NCBI GenBank assembly: GCA_003279845.1
Contig: QCGP01000002.1
Span: forward strand, 121,228-185,227
Source of the DNA: Prochlorococcus sp. AG-388-F11
GTDB lineage: Bacteria; Cyanobacteriota; Cyanobacteriia; PCC-6307; Cyanobiaceae
Reading direction: 5' to 3'
Length of the DNA: 64,000 nt
Of this stretch, positions 7,584 to 14,167 are shown one piece after another; positions within the stretch are counted from its first letter, which is position 1; every line of letters begins with the position of its first letter. Made by a program: the position numbers and the translations under genes. The notes beneath the pieces are model-generated. The model made no database searches. It was not told the origin of the DNA and saw nothing but the letters and a program-made list of their open reading frames with translations.

Positions 7584-7619
7584 TAAAAAGGAATGAATCT
7601 CAAATAGAAGATTCATTCC
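7584..7619 (-). terminator. Intrinsic terminator for the tiny ORF at 7646-7687
   Basis: GGAATGAATCT and AGATTCATTCC form an 11-bp perfect stem; the minus strand continues with five T. It lies 27 bp past the stop of the 13-aa minus-strand ORF. Confidence 0.65.
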
Positions 7620-7645
7620 AGATTTAGCATTAGTTTTATCTAGAT

Positions 7646-7687
7646 TTAAATTTTATAATCAAACTCCTCTGGTGGACTGTCAATCAT
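7646..7687 (-). CDS. Tiny ORF, 13 aa, with strong ribosome-binding site
   Basis: MIDSPPEEFDYKI is preceded by AGGAGGGATCTA, a strong Shine-Dalgarno at good spacing, and followed within 30 bp by a strong terminator. The short transcript with a strong site parallels the 40-aa ORF at 3801-3923. The first codons (GATTGACAGTC) coincide with the left half of repeat A of the mobile element, possibly by chance. It may be a small RNA rather than a functional peptide. Confidence 0.35.
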   Translation of the reverse strand: MIDSPPEEFDYKI

Positions 7688-7730
7688 TAGATCCCTCCTA
7701 TTCAACAAGTTAAACGTAGGACTTACTTAT

Positions 7731-7762
7731 AAAAAAAGTAAATCAGTAAAAATGCTGATTTA
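7731..7762 (-). terminator. Intrinsic terminator for the 32-aa membrane peptide
   Basis: AAATCAG and CTGATTT pair over 7 bp around an 8-nt A/T-rich loop; the minus strand continues with A, C and then seven T. It starts just past the stop at 7770. Confidence 0.55.
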
Positions 7763-7769
7763 TTATTTT

Positions 7770-7868
7770 CTAAAATGTTTGAATTAAAGAAGCCAATTCT
7801 GGTGCATCTAACAAAAGTGCAAAAAATGTAAGCACAACTAATAAAAATATGGAAAAGTAAAATTGCAT
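7770..7868 (-). CDS. Membrane peptide, 32 aa
   Basis: Starts MQFYFSIFLLVVLTFFALLL, then DAPELASLIQTF. One membrane helix with a short polar end. A terminator lies immediately downstream, which supports a real short transcript. No family is recognised. Confidence 0.5.
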   Translation of the reverse strand: MQFYFSIFLLVVLTFFALLLDAPELASLIQTF

Positions 7869-7971
7869 GATGTTTTAAAATTACTTAAAAAGAATTTTTT
7901 AAGTTGTATAAAATAATGCTTTGTTTACATAATTAAATATCTCTACCTAGAGAAGTTTAATGAGAGAAAAA

Positions 7972-8205
7972 TTAAGATGATTCAGGAGAAAATATCGTCC
8001 TATTTTTTTGCCAATACTCACAACCTTTAAGTAAATGATCACCCTGTGGTATTCGTTTTTCGTATCTTGGACAGATCAAGACAGTAGCAAAAGTTGCTGT
8101 AGTGCTGTAGCGAAAGTGATTGCAAGTAATACAAATCTTTGTTCGTTTTCGTTTTAGGGTAGATTCTTTTAGATATTCCCATTTTGACGGATTTACCTCG
8201 ATCAT
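7972..8205 (-). CDS. Cys-rich small protein, 77 aa
   Basis: CITCNHF (about residues 25-31), ICPRYEKR, GDHLLKGCEYW: four Cys plus His residues arranged like a small zinc-binding fold. The start lies 2 bp after the stop of the upstream DUF1651 gene, so the two form an operon. Function is unknown; nucleic-acid binding would be a guess. Confidence 0.6.
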   Translation of the reverse strand: MIEVNPSKWEYLKESTLKRKRTKICITCNHFRYSTTATFATVLICPRYEKRIPQGDHLLKGCEYWQKNRTIFSPESS

Positions 8206-8207
8206 GA

Positions 8208-8498
8208 TTACTGGAATTTATTAGTAACAATTTGCCAACCTCCTGAAATTAATTCATTCCATGTTTCACAAGCACATTCAATAGAATGAAGTCTTGAATT
8301 TTTAATTTGGGCTGGTTCACCTAATTCATTTGCATAGAAAAGATGAGTATATATTATTAAGTTATTAGATATAGATTTCTTATAACTCTCAAAAAAAATT
8401 AATAAACCGCATTTTTGGTTAAACAACCAGCCAGTTGGGGGGTCAATAAGGCTGTCACGATAAAAATTAGTCCGAACATTAGCAACTCCTGAAGTCAT
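8208..8498 (-). CDS. DUF1651 family protein, copy 1
   Basis: A 96-aa protein with the family core PPTGWLFNQKCGLLIFF and, later, YANELGEPAQIKNSRLHSIE and TWNELISGGW. DUF1651 is nearly restricted to marine Prochlorococcus and Synechococcus and has no known function. The paralog at 10662-10961 shares the same layout (PSGWLLSPDRCRLILF, YANDLGEPMAIKSS, KWHDLQLEGW). Both genes have the same promoter sequence upstream. Confidence 0.75.
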   Translation of the reverse strand: MTSGVANVRTNFYRDSLIDPPTGWLFNQKCGLLIFFESYKKSISNNLIIYTHLFYANELGEPAQIKNSRLHSIECACETWNELISGGWQIVTNKFQ

Positions 8499-8521
8499 GA
8501 AGATAATACAGTTGTACTATT

Positions 8522-8550
8522 AATATAAATGTACTACTCGTCAACGTCAA
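8522..8550 (-). promoter_or_regulatory. Promoter of DUF1651 copy 1
   Basis: On the minus strand, TTGACG (8545-8550), 17 bp, then TATATT (8522-8527), a near-consensus sigma-70 promoter. The flanking sequence, AATACTTGACG before and TTAATAGTACA after, is conserved at the same distance upstream of the paralog at 10662-10961, although the spacer differs. The conserved TAATAGTAC after the -10 box may be a shared operator or transcription start. Confidence 0.65.
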
Positions 8551-8690
8551 GTATTCCTCCAAGTAATTATTCAAATACTAAAATTACTTTCCAGGAATAA
8601 TCAGCCGTAAACTTCTAATTTTGTAATAGTGTATACAAGTAACTCCCTGAAAAGGAAAATATCATTAAAGAGTATATCCAAAAGAATGAA

Positions 8691-8942
8691 ATGTATCAAA
8701 ATCCCTTCTATTTAGGATGGAATAAAGGTTGGTCTTTTTTATTTTTTTTAGAGGGTGGCATTGCAAAAATTGAAGCAAAAGGTTTTGGTATATCTATTAC
8801 AACAAAAGTTAAGAAAGGAGAATCACCTCTAGAATCTGCGGATAGATTAGTCTTGAAAGAACAAAGGATTAGAAAATCAAGATATTATTCTTGGGTTAGA
8901 TATATTAATGCAAAAGAAGAAATTAAGCAGTCCTTTAATTAG
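8691..8942 (+). CDS. Hypothetical protein, 83 aa
   Basis: Starts MYQNPFYLGWNKGWSFLFFL, contains GGIAKIEAKGFGISITTKVK and a basic C-terminal half (KEQRIRKSRYYSWVRYINAK). It looks like a small beta-rich protein. No family is recognised. Divergent from the DUF1651 operon. Confidence 0.55.
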   Translation: MYQNPFYLGWNKGWSFLFFLEGGIAKIEAKGFGISITTKVKKGESPLESADRLVLKEQRIRKSRYYSWVRYINAKEEIKQSFN

Positions 8943-8999
8943 TAAAGAAACTTGTTGACAATCAATTTAAAATAGAAGTTAGTTAGTTATTTAATTTTC

Positions 9000-9257
9000 G
9001 TGTCCAATAAATTTTATGAATGGTGGAAAAACCACAGAAAATTTGTAACCTATGGTGCTTTTATCATCTTGTTTGGGTTTTATTTATCTCCTGTTGTCAA
9101 AGAAGCAAAATATAAAAACCAATGCATTAAGTATTCCACTAATGGAGCATTAACTAAATTTAATAAAGACGACATCAGAGAAACTTTATTAGAAGAAACA
9201 GGTTTAAACATTGATGAACTAGCGAAGATTGAAGGTTATAAGAATTGCATTAACTAA
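9000..9257 (+). CDS. Single-pass membrane protein, 85 aa
   Basis: A GTG start gives MSNKFYEWWKNHRKFVTYGA, a helix (VTYGAFIILFGFYLSPVV) and a soluble tail with two Cys (NQCIKY near residue 40, YKNCIN at the end). Function is unknown. Confidence 0.55.
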   Translation: MSNKFYEWWKNHRKFVTYGAFIILFGFYLSPVVKEAKYKNQCIKYSTNGALTKFNKDDIRETLLEETGLNIDELAKIEGYKNCIN

Positions 9258-9288
9258 AAAGTTTTAAGAAATTAAGCTTAGTTTTTGA

Positions 9289-9495
9289 ATGATTAAGGGT
9301 ATGTTTAAACTTTTTTTATTAATATTATTATTTGGATTTATATCAATAAGTCCAAAAACAAGATATATGGTTGGCATATCTCTAAAACATTTTTCTTCAT
9401 TTCTTTTATGGACTGTTAAATATGAAGATAGAGAAAAATGGATCATAGATAAACCAAGTTGGATACCTAGCCACAAACTTAAGCCATCGTATTAA
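9289..9495 (+). CDS. Small membrane protein, 68 aa, paralog of the gene at 24827
   Basis: Starts MIKGMFKLFLLILLFGFISI, followed by a second amphipathic segment and DREKWIIDKPSW. The protein at 24827-25042 in the mobile element has the same arrangement (LLKTILLLGSIFVVFICF, then EEDLNKWYEKRD). The stop is immediately followed by the ATG of the ligase-like gene, so the two are co-transcribed. Confidence 0.55.
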   Translation: MIKGMFKLFLLILLFGFISISPKTRYMVGISLKHFSSFLLWTVKYEDREKWIIDKPSWIPSHKLKPSY

Positions 9496-10245
9496 ATGAA
9501 GAGTTATTTAGAAGAACGAATTGAATGGTATGACGATAATTATCGAAATGGTAATGCTTTAATTTCTGATAAACAGTTTGACCAACTTGAAAAAAATTTA
9601 TTTAGAACAAACCCTAATTGTGATTACTTTAAAAAGAAAAATAAACTAGTTTTACCTTCATTAGAAAAGAATTCAATAGATGAATTTTTAAGAGGATTAT
9701 TAACAGATACCAGATTATTAATTGAGCCTAAAATTGATGGTTGTGCTGTTGCTTTGCAATATAAAGATGGAAACTTGGAGAAAGCAATTTCAAGAAAAGG
9801 GGCTGATGTTACAAGTAAACTTATAAAAGTTCACGACATCCCCAATAATTTACCTTTACGAGGAGTTCTTCAAGTTAGAGGCGAATTATACGCACCCAAC
9901 CAAAGTCCAAATATCTCCCAGAGAATCGCTTCTGGATTTCTCAGAGCTAAAGAAGGATTTTCTGAAAGTCTTAGCTTCTGTGCATTTCAAATACTTAATT
10001 CAACTCTTAACCAATATGAGTCTAAACAGAGTCTTTCTAAGCTAGGATTCACAATCACTCAGGATATTTCATGCAATTTTACAAGCCAAGTTCAAATATA
10101 TAGAAAACAATGGCTAGAAGGGAAGCTTTTTAGGGAATATCCAACAGATGGATTAGTAGTAAAGATAAATTCTAGAAAATTACAATTAATTAGAGAAAAA
10201 TCAAATTTAGATTATCCTTATTGGCAGGTAGCAATAAAAAGTTAA
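9496..10245 (+). CDS. Stand-alone NAD-dependent DNA ligase adenylation domain
   Basis: A 249-aa LigA-like protein. An Ia-like N-terminal segment (ALISDKQFDQL, residues 21-31) precedes motif I EPKIDG with the adenylated Lys at 79, motif III VRGELY (about 127-132), motif IV DGLVVKIN (about 218-225) and motif V AIKS, where the protein stops. The OB fold, zinc finger, HhH and BRCT domains of a full LigA (about 670-700 aa) are absent. All nucleotidyl-transfer motifs are retained, so the enzyme could form the AMP adduct with NAD+, but sealing nicks alone is doubtful. It may act in repair with another factor or be an accessory nucleotidyltransferase. Confidence 0.75.
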   Translation: MKSYLEERIEWYDDNYRNGNALISDKQFDQLEKNLFRTNPNCDYFKKKNKLVLPSLEKNSIDEFLRGLLTDTRLLIEPKIDGCAVALQYKDGNLEKAISRKGADVTSKLIKVHDIPNNLPLRGVLQVRGELYAPNQSPNISQRIASGFLRAKEGFSESLSFCAFQILNSTLNQYESKQSLSKLGFTITQDISCNFTSQVQIYRKQWLEGKLFREYPTDGLVVKINSRKLQLIREKSNLDYPYWQVAIKS

Positions 10246-10358
10246 TGGAATTAATACACCAGATTTTCCCTCCATGGCATATTTACTTGGACATGTTTTT
10301 AGTTGGACTTGGAACTTACGGTTTTCTAAGAATTAAGAAAAAAATAAAAACCAAATAA
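10245..10358 (+). CDS. Membrane peptide, 37 aa, coupled to the ligase-like gene
   Basis: The ATG overlaps the ligase-like gene's stop (TAATG). Starts MELIHQIFPPWHIYLDMFLV; one helix (IYLDMFLVGLGTYGFL) and a Lys-rich tail. Translational coupling supports a real gene; function is unknown. Confidence 0.5.
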   Translation: MELIHQIFPPWHIYLDMFLVGLGTYGFLRIKKKIKTK

Positions 10359-10385
10359 ATATTCGTAAATAAAGTTTTTAAATCA

Positions 10386-10535
10386 TCAGTGATCCTTGAG
10401 CATAGATTTAAGTTGTTCGATATCTAATTGCTCTAGATAATTTCTCATTGCCAACCAAGATCTTCTACTTTCTAACCTTCCACTTTGTTTAAATAAATTT
10501 GCGGAAACTTGATCTATCAATTCTTTATGATTCAT
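10386..10535 (-). CDS. Small helical protein, 49 aa
   Basis: Starts MNHKELIDQVSANLFKQSGR and continues LESRRSWLAMRNYLEQLDIE. Entirely helical and charged. It overlaps the end of the 46-aa gene by 11 bp as the third gene of the DUF1651 copy 2 operon. Size and arrangement recall toxin-antitoxin pairs, but there is no recognisable motif to support that. Confidence 0.5.
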   Translation of the reverse strand: MNHKELIDQVSANLFKQSGRLESRRSWLAMRNYLEQLDIEQLKSMLKDH

Positions 10536-10665
10536 ATTTATATTCTTCATCAAGTTCAATCACAACACCATTAAAAAATTCTGCTAATAATTTTGATGAG
10601 TCTTGTATAGATATCTTTCTATCTACTTTTGATAGTTTCTTTTTGATTGGATTTAAGTTAGTCAT
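10525..10665 (-). CDS. Small hypothetical protein, 46 aa
   Basis: Starts MTNLNPIKKKLSKVDRKISI and ends with an acidic tail. Its ATG overlaps the DUF1651 stop codon (ATGA), and its own end overlaps the next start, so three genes form one tightly coupled operon. Function is unknown. Confidence 0.5.
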   Translation of the reverse strand: MTNLNPIKKKLSKVDRKISIQDSSKLLAEFFNGVVIELDEEYKYES

Positions 10666-10961
10666 AGTGATTCAGGTAATTCAAGTTCTTCAAAAGTCCA
10701 ACCTTCTAATTGAAGGTCATGCCATTTATCCCAAGCATTATCCAAATACATTTGAGTTGATGATTTAATTGCCATTGGCTCACCAAGATCATTTGCATAA
10801 TATGTATGAGCAAAAATTCTCATACTATTTCTTGGAGATCTTTTATTGCTTGTAAATAAAATTAATCTGCAGCGGTCTGGGCTAAGCAACCAACCACTTG
10901 GGGACTCATTACGATAACCGTAAGAAAAATTAGTCCAAACATTAGCTCCTCCCAAAGTCAT
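10662..10961 (-). CDS. DUF1651 family protein, copy 2
   Basis: A 99-aa paralog of the protein at 8208-8498. It carries PSGWLLSPDRCRLILFTSN, FAHTYYANDLGEPMAIKSS and KWHDLQLEGWTFEELEL. It heads an operon with two coupled small genes (10665-10525 and 10535-10386), whereas copy 1 heads an operon with a Cys-rich protein. It lies just outside the left boundary of the mobile element. Confidence 0.75.
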   Translation of the reverse strand: MTLGGANVWTNFSYGYRNESPSGWLLSPDRCRLILFTSNKRSPRNSMRIFAHTYYANDLGEPMAIKSSTQMYLDNAWDKWHDLQLEGWTFEELELPESL

Positions 10962-10986
10962 TACTTAGTAATACATCTGTACTATT

Positions 10987-11016
10987 AATATAAGTGCATT
11001 GGAAATGGATCGTCAA
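10987..11016 (-). promoter_or_regulatory. Promoter of DUF1651 copy 2
   Basis: On the minus strand, TTGACG (11011-11016), 18 bp, then TATATT (10987-10992). The boxes, the AATAC before the -35 and the TTAATAGTACA after the -10 match the promoter of the paralog at 8522-8550, while the spacers have diverged. Conservation of the boxes only indicates selection. Confidence 0.65.
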
Positions 11017-11073
11017 GTATTTTGGCAGCCAAATTATTTAAACTGTTAGAGAATAAAAACAGTCCAACTATTT

Positions 11074-11165
11074 CTAAAAAATAAATTACCTACCAAAAAC
11101 CTTTTATAGCAGGCATTTTGATAGGTAAAACCGGACCTCCGTCAGTTCTCTGCTGCATCGACCTG
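11074..11165 (-). ncRNA. Duplicated 3' end of the purK-linked RNA gene (attL remnant)
   Basis: This stretch copies the last part of the RNA gene at 26417-26608. It contains the 27-bp core (11139-11165), the adjoining CCGGA, and a terminator hairpin (11088-11126) whose stem is kept with one G:U change and whose T-rich tail lies at 11074-11087. No RNA 5' end is present. It is the original chromosomal 3' end displaced when the element inserted. Confidence 0.7.
11139..11165. repeat. attL: left 27-bp direct repeat of the mobile element
   Basis: Identical over 27 bp to 26468-26494. Similarity continues outward through the terminator with a few mismatches but stops abruptly inward at 11166. The site lies 60 bp before the recombinase gene, as expected for an integrase-generated boundary. 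Confidence 0.8.
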
Positions 11166-11224
11166 AAAAAGCCATAGACTCAAAGAACTCTAATAATAGC
11201 TTGAATAACTAGGTTTTCATTGCT

Positions 11225-12523
11225 ATGTTGGTCCTGCATAATGGTCCTGCACAAGTGTCTAGTATCCACCAAAGAAAAGGTAGAACTGGTTATTACATAA
11301 CAGTTGCGACACCAAAGTCTTTGAGGGCTAAACTTGGGAACTCAATAAGGAAGAAAGTAGGCAATACTCATAAAGAAGCACTCGCGAATAGGTCAAAGGT
11401 TGAAGCAGAAATACAACGTCAAATTGGAAAGGAACTAAATCAACTATCACTCGTAGAGGAAGTTCAAGAGAGTTATAAAAAGAATGATCTTTCTGAATTA
11501 CCAAAAGATGAGAAAGAGTTCCTAAAGGATATATATCAAATTGATTTTGATAAAGAAGGAAAACCAACCAACCCAGAAGAGGTTGCACTTTGGGAAGAAC
11601 TTGATGGAAAAACAACTTTCCATCAATGGATCAATAAAAGAAAAATGATTGAAGGTGTGAGTAAATCAACAGTTAATGGATGGTATACAAAATTAAGCAA
11701 ATTAGCTAAATGGAAAGGTTCAGATTATTTAGCAGAACTAACTAAATCACAAGCAATTAAGTTCAAAGATTATCTCATTCAAAAAGGACATGAACCATCA
11801 TCAGTAAAAAATATCATTGGAACTTTAAATGCTTTTTGGAATTGGGGAATAGAGAATGAAATTATCGAAATGAATATTTGGACGGGGTTAAAGAAACGTC
11901 TACCAGATCCAGAAAAGAAAGCATTACCTCCAAAAGAAATCCTGGATAAAGCAACAATCAAAGCTTCAACAATCACCTCTTTAAGAAAAGAAAAAGATTA
12001 TGCATTCTTGATTCAGAGATACACAGCATGTAGAAAAGGAGCTGCGAATGGATTAAGACACTGTGATATTGATTTAAATAAAAAGACTATTACATTTACA
12101 GCATGGGAAAAAGTAGTCAATTACGAAAAAAAGAGAGGTGGCAAAAGAAGGGAGAAACAAATTAGAAGATTGAAATCTCAAAAAGATGAAAGAACAATTC
12201 CAATGTCAAATGCTCTTTATGAAGCCATAAAAGATATGCCAATTATTAAAGGTTCAGATGATCCTATCTGGCCGAATAGATATAAAAGCAGTGATGACTC
12301 ATGGGGTCATCATCATTGCAATGAGTTCAAAAATAAATATGGTTTACCTTCTCATGACTTAAGAAGATTTGGAATTACAGCACTAATTAATGAAGGTGTT
12401 TCTCCCTATAGAATTTGGGATGTCGTGAGACATAAGATTCCAGGCATGTCAGAGGTAACAATGATGTACAACCGACCAACAACAAAGGATCTTATTGAAG
12501 CTATGGAAGTGATTGCGAAGTAG
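11225..12523 (+). CDS. int: Tyrosine recombinase (phage-type integrase)
   Basis: A 432-aa integrase. An N-terminal arm-binding-like region (KGRTGYYITVATPKSLRAKL) is followed by a SAM-like core-binding domain (about residues 130-225) and a catalytic domain with TACRKGAANGLRHCDIDL (first Arg), HDLRRFGITALI (H-x-x-R), VVRHKIPG (second His) and the nucleophile Tyr in MMYNRP near residue 414. It would cut and rejoin DNA at the 27-bp core. Its first codons overlap two GGTCCTGCA repeats, so either the ATG at 11225 is right and the arm sites are inside the gene, or translation starts slightly later. Confidence 0.92.
   Translation: MLVLHNGPAQVSSIHQRKGRTGYYITVATPKSLRAKLGNSIRKKVGNTHKEALANRSKVEAEIQRQIGKELNQLSLVEEVQESYKKNDLSELPKDEKEFLKDIYQIDFDKEGKPTNPEEVALWEELDGKTTFHQWINKRKMIEGVSKSTVNGWYTKLSKLAKWKGSDYLAELTKSQAIKFKDYLIQKGHEPSSVKNIIGTLNAFWNWGIENEIIEMNIWTGLKKRLPDPEKKALPPKEILDKATIKASTITSLRKEKDYAFLIQRYTACRKGAANGLRHCDIDLNKKTITFTAWEKVVNYEKKRGGKRREKQIRRLKSQKDERTIPMSNALYEAIKDMPIIKGSDDPIWPNRYKSSDDSWGHHHCNEFKNKYGLPSHDLRRFGITALINEGVSPYRIWDVVRHKIPGMSEVTMMYNRPTTKDLIEAMEVIAK
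11230..11251 (+). repeat. Left recombinase arm-type repeats (two GGTCCTGCA)
   Basis: GGTCCTGCA at 11230-11238 and 11243-11251, 13 bp apart, within 90 bp of attL. The same 9-mer is repeated five times (one with a mismatch) near attR. Direct repeats with a near-helical-turn period flanking both ends are what arm-binding sites of a lambda-type integrase look like. Confidence 0.6.
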
Positions 12524-12582
12524 ATTCTTTCACACTCATCACAAGTAAATTCGATAGCTACGAGATGATGTAGTCTGTTATT

Positions 12583-12628
12583 GATTGACAGTCAATCCTA
12601 ATTAAAGGAGTAAATCTTATTTTTTTAA
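12583..12628 (+). repeat. Repeat A, copy 1 (perfect palindrome, degenerate tail)
   Basis: GATTGACAGTCAATC is a perfect 15-bp inverted repeat about an A; most other copies carry one G:T change in the right arm. The usual TAAAAT and hairpin are degraded, but AAAGGAG and a T-tract remain. It lies between the recombinase gene and the DUF3303 gene. Confidence 0.6.
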
Positions 12629-12703
12629 GATATGAATATCAAAAAATAACAATGTAATTGATGAAAAATTATATTAATTTGTTTTCATCAGCATTAACTA
12701 TTT

Positions 12704-13015
12704 ATGACTACTTATCAGGTATTTTGGGCTTTCCCTAATCAGGAAGCTAGCGTTAAATGTACTCCAGCTTTTGTTCAATATTTATCGGAGGGTAAGCAGG
12801 GTGACAAGTTTGAGGGATTTGAAATTAAATATAGAGTCTTAGATCCACAAAATGGAACTGGAAATTTTATTGTGGAAGCAGAAAGTCCACAAAAGATTTG
12901 GGAACATACCGCTCCATGGATTAAGGGATTTGGAGTGAAAGTTGAAATAAGAGTAATGATGACTGATGAAGAATTTCTTGAGACCGCTAAAAAATTAGAA
13001 CTTGATAAAGTTTAG
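12704..13015 (+). CDS. DUF3303-like small protein (element copy)
   Basis: A 103-aa soluble protein starting MTTYQVFWAFPNQEASVKCT, with an alternating strand pattern, HTAPWIKGFGVKVEIRVMMT and a helical acidic end. It matches the length and plan of the protein at 445-756 (strand, central NF-IVEAES-type stretch, Trp-Lys-x-Trp-like W...W). Function is unknown. It follows repeat A copy 1 by about 75 bp. Confidence 0.65.
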   Translation: MTTYQVFWAFPNQEASVKCTPAFVQYLSEGKQGDKFEGFEIKYRVLDPQNGTGNFIVEAESPQKIWEHTAPWIKGFGVKVEIRVMMTDEEFLETAKKLELDKV

Positions 13016-13032
13016 ACTTATAGAAATCAAAA

Positions 13033-13070
13033 GTTGATTAATATTGAAGTGATTACTCCCTTCTTTTTTT
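13033..13070 (+). repeat. Repeat A, degenerate copy directly before the DUF3764-like gene
   Basis: The sequence GTTGATTAATATTGAAGTGA, then TTACTCCCTTC and seven T, ends directly at the ATG at 13071. It resembles the upstream context of copy 17590 (AGATTAATATTGATTGACAG) and keeps the CTCC-T-tract-ATG end, but has lost the palindrome and one hairpin arm. Confidence 0.4.
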
Positions 13071-13292
13071 ATGTCTTGTTCAGTTACCTCCGTGTTTACT
13101 TTTAAAATTGAAAGCACTTTCGATGAATGGGCTGCAATATTTGATAGTGCAGAAGCTATTGCAGCTCAAAGACCAGCTATGATTGCTCACCTTGATGATG
13201 TTAGAGGATTTATGGAAGAGTTGTCTCCAGAACTTGGAGTTACTGACCCTGTTTCAGGAAATATTGTTTCTAAAGTTGGATATCACGATTGA
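13071..13292 (+). CDS. DUF3764-like protein, 73 aa, C-terminus defined by repeat A
   Basis: Starts MSCSVTSVFTFKIESTFDEW, continuing FDSAEAIAAQRPAMIAHLDD, which fits the DUF3764 family of picocyanobacterial small proteins. The related protein at 25085-25369 is 94 aa. Here the reading frame ends inside a copy of repeat A (GAT TGA), so the normal C-terminal strands may be missing. Function is unknown. Confidence 0.6.
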   Translation: MSCSVTSVFTFKIESTFDEWAAIFDSAEAIAAQRPAMIAHLDDVRGFMEELSPELGVTDPVSGNIVSKVGYHD

Positions 13293-13330
13293 CAGTCGAT
13301 CTACCATAATTAGCATTTAGCTCCATTAAA
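13287..13330 (+). repeat. Repeat A, copy 2
   Basis: GATTGACAGTCGATCTACCA, then TAATTAGCATTTAGCTCC. The GATTGA provides the stop codon of the preceding gene. No gene starts after it on the plus strand; it sits 22 bp before the end of the convergent phn operon. Confidence 0.65.
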
Positions 13331-13351
13331 CAAAATAGTATTGAATCTATT

Positions 13352-14167
13352 CTATAGAATAAATCTCCTTATTTTTGCTGTAATCCATTCACTAAAAACA
13401 ACCGCTACTACTATTGCTAATAAAATAACTGATACCTTAGCCCAAGCTAAGTCTCCTATTTGAGCATCTAATTCTATCCCTATACCTCCTGCTCCAACTA
13501 AGCCAACAACAGTTGCTTCTCTAATATTTATATCCCACCTATAAATAGAAATACTCGTAAATGCTGGGAGAATTTGAGGCACTATGCCAAAGGTCATAAT
13601 TTGTGCTTTATTTGCCCCTGTTGCCTCAATAGCTTCAATTTGGTTCTCATCAATTTCCTCTATAGCTTCATAAAGTAATTTTCCACAAAATCCAATCGAT
13701 CTTAATCCGATAGCAATTATGCCAGCCAAGACTCCCGGACCTACAACTGCAACAAGAAGTAATGCCCAGATTACTGAATTAATTGATCTGCTTGAAACTA
13801 TGCAAAATAAGGCTAAAGGTCTTAAAAACTTTTTACTTGGGGTAGTATTGTTTGCGGATAAAAAAGCTAATGGTATTGCAATTAAAGTTCCAATCGTTGT
13901 ACCAATAGTCGCGATATTTAAAGTATCCCAAATAGGTTTTATTAAAGTTAAGAAATAATTAGTTTCTGGAGGAAACATCCTACCTAAAAGATCTAAAGCC
14001 TCATTATGTGAATCAAATACATAAAACCAGATTGTTTTACTACTAATCAGACCGAAACAAAAGCTAAAAATTAAAGTACCTAAGAACCAACAAAGCCAGT
14101 TTTGTAAATCTCTTTTTCGATCAAATTTTTTCCAGGTTTTGTAATCCTTTTGTTTTATTATTGGCAT
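13352..14167 (-). CDS. phnE: Phosphonate/phosphite-type ABC transporter permease 2
   Basis: A 271-aa inner-membrane permease with about six helices and the PhnE-type cytoplasmic loop EAIEATGANKAQIMTFGIVP followed by INIREATVVGLVGAGGIG. It overlaps the preceding permease gene by one base and ends the operon phnD-phnC-phnE1-phnE2. With two separate permeases it probably forms a heterodimer. Cyanobacterial homologs move phosphite or methylphosphonate; no phosphite dehydrogenase (ptxD), C-P lyase or phosphonatase gene accompanies it here. Confidence 0.88.
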   Translation of the reverse strand: MPIIKQKDYKTWKKFDRKRDLQNWLCWFLGTLIFSFCFGLISSKTIWFYVFDSHNEALDLLGRMFPPETNYFLTLIKPIWDTLNIATIGTTIGTLIAIPLAFLSANNTTPSKKFLRPLALFCIVSSRSINSVIWALLLVAVVGPGVLAGIIAIGLRSIGFCGKLLYEAIEEIDENQIEAIEATGANKAQIMTFGIVPQILPAFTSISIYRWDINIREATVVGLVGAGGIGIELDAQIGDLAWAKVSVILLAIVVAVVFSEWITAKIRRFIL

